This document shows, piece by piece, positions 58,601 to 64,000 of a DNA stretch of 64,000 nucleotides. The stretch covers positions 1,436,001-1,500,000 of the forward strand of contig OX387182.1 of assembly GCA_947561395.2 (NCBI GenBank), written 5' to 3'. The translations under genes and the position numbers were made by a program. The stretch's first letter is position 1; the number at the start of each line of letters is the position of its first letter. The stretch comes from Buxus sempervirens (taxonomy: Eukaryota; Streptophyta; Magnoliopsida; Buxales; Buxaceae). The notes under the pieces were generated by a model. It did not search any database. It was not told where the DNA came from and saw only the letters and a list, made by a program, of their open reading frames with translations.

Positions 58601-59831
58601 GCACTTTCCATTTTCCAGTTATTATTTCTTCTGTAACACTGTTTAACATTATTTCAAAAAATGATGCAGATCAACAGCTTTAGCATCAATGAAAATGCCT
58701 TGACCCAACTATTTGGGGTCAGCAACAAAAATCATGTTTTCCCATTTCACCCTGTTGAAAGCTCTTCCTTCTATTATTTTTTATTTTTTACATTCAAATC
58801 GTTCCTAGTTGGACTCTATCCAGGTGGTTTTTTGTCTTTTTCTAGCCTTCTTGGATCTTCAACTTGTTGAAATGCAAACAAAAAATTAAAATCATATTAA
58901 AAGGAATGGGTAGATTGTGATTCCAATTGACGATCACCAAAGCACATTCCAAAATTCATACTACCAGGCTTGAATTTTTCTATACGGTGAATCGAACCTA
59001 TTTGAAGTTAGCAGTAATGGATTTAGTACTTGGTGCAAGGCCAAATCTAGTTGATTTAGCTGAATTTCATGTCAATAGTTTCTGAATGTATACTATTTTT
59101 GCCAGATGAGAATATCTTTTGTAAGGATCTCATCCCTGATGACCTTTTTTTTTATTTTTTGTTACCTTGAGTATTCAGTTATCAAAAGGTATCAGGCACG
59201 TTCTTCATTACATATTATCAGAATATGGTTTGTAACTTTTATGAGATGAATTCCTCTTTCCATTGCTTGTGATTCTTGAAATATTTCTACACCTTGTTAT
59301 CTTCTCTTAGGATTGTTGGATAACAACTTGAAATGTTTCCTCTCTTTTATAATTTAAGGTCTGTTTCAGCTGCTGATAAGCTAGACAAAGCAGGCTTCCA
59401 AAACATATCATGTATAACATCAGGTCTTCAGTCAGTGAAGCCAGGTTAAAGCCTGAACCATTTCATATATTTGTTCATTCTTCTGTATTGCATATATGGA
59501 TGATGATTTGTTTATTTCATCTGTATATGACTACAGATGCAAGCTAAAAACATCCATTTTGTAGGCACATTCGACTCGATAGGTTCCTCTGAGTTACAAG
59601 ATGCAGGCAAAGCTGGCTTGGTGACAGTTCAGGGAAAGATTTCAGCTGTTCTTGGAACTGCTCTCATATGTATGTTCTTTAACACCTACCGAATGATCAA
59701 TCTTGAATTGTTCTCTTAGATTTTTTTTTATTTTTTATATTGATTTCATCGATTGCCCAGGTGCATTTCTTTTCATAACCTTTTTCCCAGATCAAGCTGA
59801 GAAACTACTTCAAATGGCCCCTGCAAGTTAG
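55683..59831 (+). CDS. STR9: Plastid rhodanese-like protein STR9
   Basis: Six exons, 55683-55717, 56365-56606, 56718-56868, 59359-59444, 59565-59669 and 59761-59831, join in frame to 229 residues (AtSTR9 about 234). A sulfurtransferase-fold protein, predicted plastid; the physiological substrate is unknown. The start MAGIGCFPAVLR leads into a Ser/Arg-rich transit-like region. The rhodanese domain starts at VNAEEAKQLI, with the VLDVRD motif and the RAHIKSCHHVPLF block; the active-site loop is C138 in CQEGLR, with the Arg codon split by intron 3. After the domain, SGLQSVKPGTFDSIGSSE and a membrane helix (about 196-216, LGTALICAFLFITFF) precede the short tail FPDQAEKLLQMAPAS. Intron 3 is 2.5 kb and contains decayed copies of exon 3. 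Confidence 0.94.
57470..57810 (+). pseudogene. Two relic copies of STR9 exon 3
   Basis: Copy A (about 57480-57580) matches the second half of exon 3 and its donor: ggcgttcactaacccacttc against gccgttcactaaacccaatc, and ctcatctgtcaggga against ctcgtttgtcaggaa. It is open in the corresponding frame, reads FLLICQGDFR where exon 3 has LLLVCQEGLR, and keeps ag/gt at the end. Copy B (about 57655-57790) shares agcagtaagtttttcactca and the following intron words but has stops. Downstream of B, ctgccaaatagaagac matches intron sequence after the real exon 3 (ctaccaaatagaagat, about 56986), so a block of exon plus intron was duplicated. Confidence 0.65.
58680..58780 (-). repeat. RTE/SINE-like fragment in STR9 intron 3
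   Basis: gccttgacccaactatttggggtcagcaac resembles, on the minus strand, the conserved 3' ends of plant RTE LINEs and their SINEs. No boundaries. Confidence 0.35.
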
Positions 59832-60164
59832 AAGAACACAAGATTTTATAGCTGCTGCCTTTTCCTCCTCCATCCTGCGGAAGGGAACAGTGGTCATTCA
59901 CTGTTAACTTGAAAAGGAGAAGAAACTGTAAGACAATCTATAATTGATAATTTGAGAGGCTAAGATGCAAAATCAAGTGATGTATCTGTTAACGATGCTT
60001 TTTGCCAGCTAGCATATTCAAAACAAGAAAAATATTGAAAAGAACATGTGAACAATCTGAATATGGTTGTCACATCTTGGATGTAAAGAATTTGATATTA
60101 TTGTTTCATATGCATTAAAAGGAACTGGGTAATATTTTTTCACATTCTAACCCTCAAACACTTG

Positions 60165-60320
60165 AATCAATAACCAAAGGCCTTAGCCAAACGGTTGGGG
60201 TCAGCAACATGAATTCTGTTGCGCAATCTCAAATCAGAATTTGTGCATCTAGATCCTTATTGACTCTGTTCATGTTCTATTTGATCATTCCCCTGCCTTC
60301 TTAGATTATTTTTTCTTTTT
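60165..60320 (-). repeat. RTE/SINE-like fragment
   Basis: ggccttagccaaacggttgg followed by ggtcagcaacatgaattctg is the same signature as at 58690. No boundaries or target duplication found. Confidence 0.35.
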
Positions 60321-60659
60321 CATGCCATAAAAGATTTAGCATGGTCTTACAGTGGATGCAAACCTACTGCTATCCTACTCCTTGGGCTTGGGTAACCTTT
60401 CAAACACATCAATAAATCAACCTGTAATAAATCCTTGGTTACATAATGCATCCTAATTCCTTCTTCTGAATACTGAAAACCCTGAATCAAGTACTTGACA
60501 TTATTATTTAAGAATCACAGTTGATGTTGTCGTGCAGTGCTGAAGATAACAATTTAAAAACCGAAGTACCAGCCAAGTTTGTTGGACGTAGAAACAATTT
60601 TCAGTGGCCATCGCAGCTCCAAGCCAGAGTCACTAATATTTACCAGCAGATAAGCAAAT

Positions 60660-61380
60660 ATTATATATCAGGGGCGGTTTATTATAAAGCGCTGAAAGCA
60701 GTTTATTATCACCGCCGGTTTTAACTTAGCGCTGGAAAAAGCTGTCTGCCCAAGAAACTTTGCTGGTAAATGCAAACTAGCAGGGGCGGTTCGCCAACTG
60801 CCGGAATTTTCACATCCCCGGCGGTGGCTTTATAACGCTGGAAAAATCTCTTTTCCGTCATCTAAGAAACTTGGCAAAACATCGGGGGCCGTAGTTCTAT
60901 ATAACGGCCAGACCAGTGCTATATCACCGGCAGTGTCTGCATAACGCCAGAAAAAATTTCTTTTCGTCGGGTTTTTGCCAAAACATCAGGGGCGGTTTCA
61001 GATAACCGTGGGAAACAGTGCTATATTACCGGAGGTGTCTGCATAATGCCGGATAAAGCTCTTTTCGTCCAAGAAACTCGTCGTAGTAAAACGCCGGAAA
61101 AGGCTATCTAAGTCGTCTAAGAACTCGACGGTAAAATATCACGGGCGGCTCTAAATAAGCGCCGGACTGTCACCGACGATTTAGACAAAACGCTGGAAGG
61201 CCAAGGAACTCGCCGGTAAACACAAAATATCAGGGATCTGGAAATGCTATTTCCGGTTAAACCGCTGGAAAAAGTTTTATCATCCCGGGGAGGAGTGCGG
61301 GGATTACTATTTTATGGTTAAAGCCCGCCGGTACGAGGAGCGGTTTTGTACTCCCGGAACCAGTTTTACCGAGACGCAAG
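60660..61380. repeat. Array of degenerate ~110-bp GC-rich repeats
   Basis: The core caggggcggtt recurs at about 60670, 60783, 60893, 60988 and 61142, together with taacgccgga, ccggtaaa and cgtc-aagaaactcg words. Composition is far GC-richer than the surroundings, with many accgccggt-type inverted pairs. This looks like subterminal repeats of an En/Spm (CACTA) element, but no CACTA terminus was identified at either end. Confidence 0.5.
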
Positions 61381-61413
61381 ACATTCGCTTTCATGGATGC
61401 ACGTTTAGGTCAG

Positions 61414-61616
61414 ACCATGATGGTTCGGTTTATTAGTTATAACCGATAACTTGAACCAAACTAAACCCATTTAGTCTGTTCTGGGTTTGTATTAATCGGT
61501 TTGGGGTCGGTCTTGGTTTTGTACTAAAAAACCATGCCAGTTCTGGTTCGGTTAGGTTGGTAGTATTTGCATCCGGTTCGATTTTAGGGTTTTCTCAAAC
61601 CGAACCATTGCCATCC
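61414..61616. mobile_element. hAT-like MITE upstream of Clot
   Basis: The end ccatgatggttcggttt is mirrored by aaaccgaaccattgcca, with internal ggtttggggtcggtcttggt. No 8-bp duplication found. Its right end lies about 150 bp before the Clot start codon. Confidence 0.45.
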
Positions 61617-61765
61617 TTGCCTGTGCTGCCAAGTTCTGTTTGGAGGCATCTTTAACCCAACTATTACGCGTGGTTTATCCCTTCGGCTAAGATATAAAGA
61701 CTGCAAAGGAAGAAGAATCGCACCGTAAAAGGAAGGGAAGGGGGTGAAAGGAGAGGAAAAGGAAA

Positions 61766-63680
61766 ATGCCTCTGAAAATGTTGGACGCGACAATATCAAG
61801 CTTCGATCGAGTGTTCGAGAAGTTTAGATCTGAAGCACCCAAGAATCAAGTCAATCTCATCCTCTTCTTGGCTAATGAAGATCCTTCTACGTCTCTCAGC
61901 TGGTGCCCTGGTAATGCTTTCCTTTTTTATTTCTTCTTTTTCGTAATTCAATTATTGTTTGTTTGGGGAACAAAAATGAGAAATCTCATCTCAACTTCAC
62001 AAGACAAGAAAAAACCCATCTCAGGATTCTAAAACGAAACGGATGGTGACTTGCCTATGATAACAATTTCTTATTGGTTTTGTTGTATATTGAATCTAAT
62101 TGAAGCCAAGATAATAAACAAAGTTGTTTTATATGGCCTCTGTATACCCTAATTGTGGTTATATTCCTTTATGGGTATCTCGTATTATGTGTTTTTGATG
62201 AATTGTTTGATCATTTTGAACCCAATGAGATTATCACAATAATGATAATAACTCTTTGATTATCGTTATACCTTTTCTTAAAGATGTGATTACTATGTTT
62301 AATTTTAGGAATGAACTCATCTCTCTTATTGAAATGTATGATATGATAATCCATCTCAGAAAAAATTTACTGCATACTTAAGATATTTGAAGAACTTTAT
62401 TTTCAGAAATGTTAGCCAATGTGGAGGGTATGATATGATATGGTGCTTTAGAATTTGGTTTGAACAAAACAATCCATTTATCATGTTAAGGATCACGTAT
62501 GATAGAAAAAAGATAGAGGAAACATGACCCAGGCGTGTACCCATATGTTCCATGATCAGCAGAATATTTAAAGTTGTTTGGACTTGTTTCCTTTGTGATA
62601 TTAAATTTTGGAATTACGCATTACTTGGAGTCAATAACACAAGTTTGTATTTCAGTATCATTGTGTTTGAGGGAAACAACCGCTTAAGCTTACCTTGTGT
62701 CTGATACCCTGGGATGTGATGGATTCTCTCTCTCAAGGACCAGTCTGTACTATTGTTGATCCAGCAGGAGTATAATGAAAGGAATTGCTTGCTTAATTGC
62801 CCTTATGGTGAATCCGTGTTTCTATCATCAAATGCTTAGATGTAGTTTACTCCACCAGAGAAAGAGAATTAAGATAATCTATGAAAAGGATAGGGAAAGA
62901 GAAGGGGGTGGAAACCATGCTTTTGCATCTAACTAAAGCCACAAGTCACCTCTTCATCTGCATGAAGCCAATAGATGCTTGTGGTTCATAAATGCAGCTG
63001 ACCTATAATTTGCTGTCAATCCAGCTGACATATGGTCTGCCGTCAGTTTGTTGTTTTGAGTAATAGAATCTTCTAATAATAGCTAGTTTGACTACATAAT
63101 GACAGTTTCATTGCAAAAGAAGCCTGTATTGTTAGGTTCCATATGTAGGCACAGTTTGAAATCACAAATTTCAAGGCTAACTTTGTATAAAGAATCTTGC
63201 TGTAAGTCAATTGTTGTTTTGTTTCTTCATGCAAGGTGATCTGAAGCAAGCAAAACTCTTTAGTTCCTGATTTCTGGTTTTGATCCTCCCTCTTTTTTGG
63301 GACAAAATAAAATTTCATTGCAGTGAAATCTCCAATGATTTAATTTTTTAGATTGTCAGTAAGAAAATTAATTAGATCTTACCATTTGACGTTTGCAATT
63401 TTCTTTTCTTTCAATAAATTATGCAGATTGTGTGAGAGCTGAACCTGTAATATACGAAAGGCTGAAAGCATCATCGAGCAATGTGATGCTCCTGAGAGCT
63501 TTTGTTGGAGATAGACCCACATGGAGGAACCCCCAGCACCCATGGAGGGTGGACTCAAGATTCAAGCTTGAGGGAGTTCCAACACTCGTCCGCTGGGATA
63601 ATGAGGCAGTAAATGGTCGCCTTGAAGATAATGAGGCCCACCTTGAACACAAAATCGATGCCCTTGTTGCTGGAAATTGA
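61766..63680 (+). CDS. Thioredoxin-like protein Clot (TRP14/TXNDC17 family)
   Basis: Exons 61766-61910 and 63427-63680 join in frame to 132 residues (about 134 in Arabidopsis). A cytosolic thioredoxin-fold disulfide reductase; the animal relative TXNDC17 reduces small disulfides and signalling proteins. The active site WCPDC (W46-C50) is split by the only intron, after CCT G. The following VRAEPVIYERL helix, the DRPTWRNPQHPWR insertion and the cis-Pro strand LEGVPTLVRW are typical of Clot proteins. A second in-frame ATG at 61778 would shorten the protein by four residues. Confidence 0.94.
61911..63426. other. Clot intron
   Basis: A 1.5-kb intron (gtaatgc...ttatgcag) without recognisable elements. 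Open frames within it are chance readings. Confidence 0.7.
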
Positions 63681-64000
63681 ATCAACCCTACCACTTCTTT
63701 CTTAACTTCTGCTGCCTTATCCTTTAGGCTTTAGAGAATAATTAAGAATCTGATTCTATGTCAAGACCTTTCTGCACTTTATTTTCCATCTTGTTTTGAA
63801 TGTTACGGGATGTTGTCGAGCTTTTGATCTAAAGATGTCTGTTATCTTGACTCTCTTGAAGGTCCTCAATCATATCTGCTCCTGGCTCAAACCACTAAGA
63901 CCTCATTGGTTGGAATGTCCGCTCAAATCTAGTTGTTAGAGCAAACAGTGGCAGATAAAAGACCAACCCAAAACCATGTGAAGCTCTAAAGAGGAAACCT
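63681..64000. other. 3' flank of Clot
   Basis: Probable 3'UTR of Clot followed by unannotated sequence to the window edge; no other gene seen. Confidence 0.5.

Noticed and set aside
1..64000. tRNA, rRNA and organellar inserts
   Set aside because: No tRNA box A/B pair, rRNA core or plastid/mitochondrial gene segment was recognised on either strand.

Overview
The window is nuclear DNA of a flowering plant, most likely a woody or early-diverging eudicot; the species cannot be named from the sequence. The evidence is GT-AG introns at plant-specific positions, plant-only gene families (SBP-box factor with a miR156 site, STRUBBELIG-family receptor kinase, OEP16-3, plastid rhodanese STR9), L1 and RTE LINEs, Helitrons, hAT and foldback elements, and an endogenous caulimovirid. 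There are no LTR retrotransposons, tRNA or rRNA genes that I can support.

Layout. The first 29 kb hold almost only repeats. An L1 copy with a perfect 18-bp target duplication occupies 203-2160. A probable 5' exon of a leftward gene lies near 3.85-4.02 kb. Three related foldback elements stand next to each other at 7.29-11.81 kb; the third has inverted arms of about 707 bp built from a minisatellite. A broken and partly inverted endogenous caulimovirid lies at 14.4-16.57 kb. A long T-rich tract with old internal repeats follows (16.6-22 kb) and contains one Helitron inside another. Then come hAT elements, a small Helitron and a 90-bp tandem repeat.

From 29.4 kb to the end there are five complete genes, all on the + strand and all rebuilt exon by exon with clean frames: SPL9-type SBP factor (29413-37053, 3 exons, 378 aa); SRF2-type LRR receptor pseudokinase (39688-45427, 16 exons, 728 aa); OEP16-3 / complex I B14.7 (48726-54289, 2 coding exons, 158 aa); plastid rhodanese STR9 (55683-59831, 6 exons, 229 aa); and thioredoxin-like Clot (61766-63680, 2 exons, 132 aa). 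Introns are long and carry LINE debris, including an L1 tail inside an RTE LINE in SPL9 intron 1.

The genes do not form a pathway. From memory, SPL9, OEP16-3 and STR9 are consecutive Arabidopsis loci (AT2G42200, AT2G42210, AT2G42220), so the order looks like conserved microsynteny with the SRF gene as the extra member here. The most unusual observations are the long minisatellite foldback element, decayed copies of STR9 exon 3 inside the next intron (one still open in frame with the catalytic Cys), the nested opposite-strand Helitrons, and a GC-rich array of about 110-bp repeats in front of Clot. No wholly new functional system was found.
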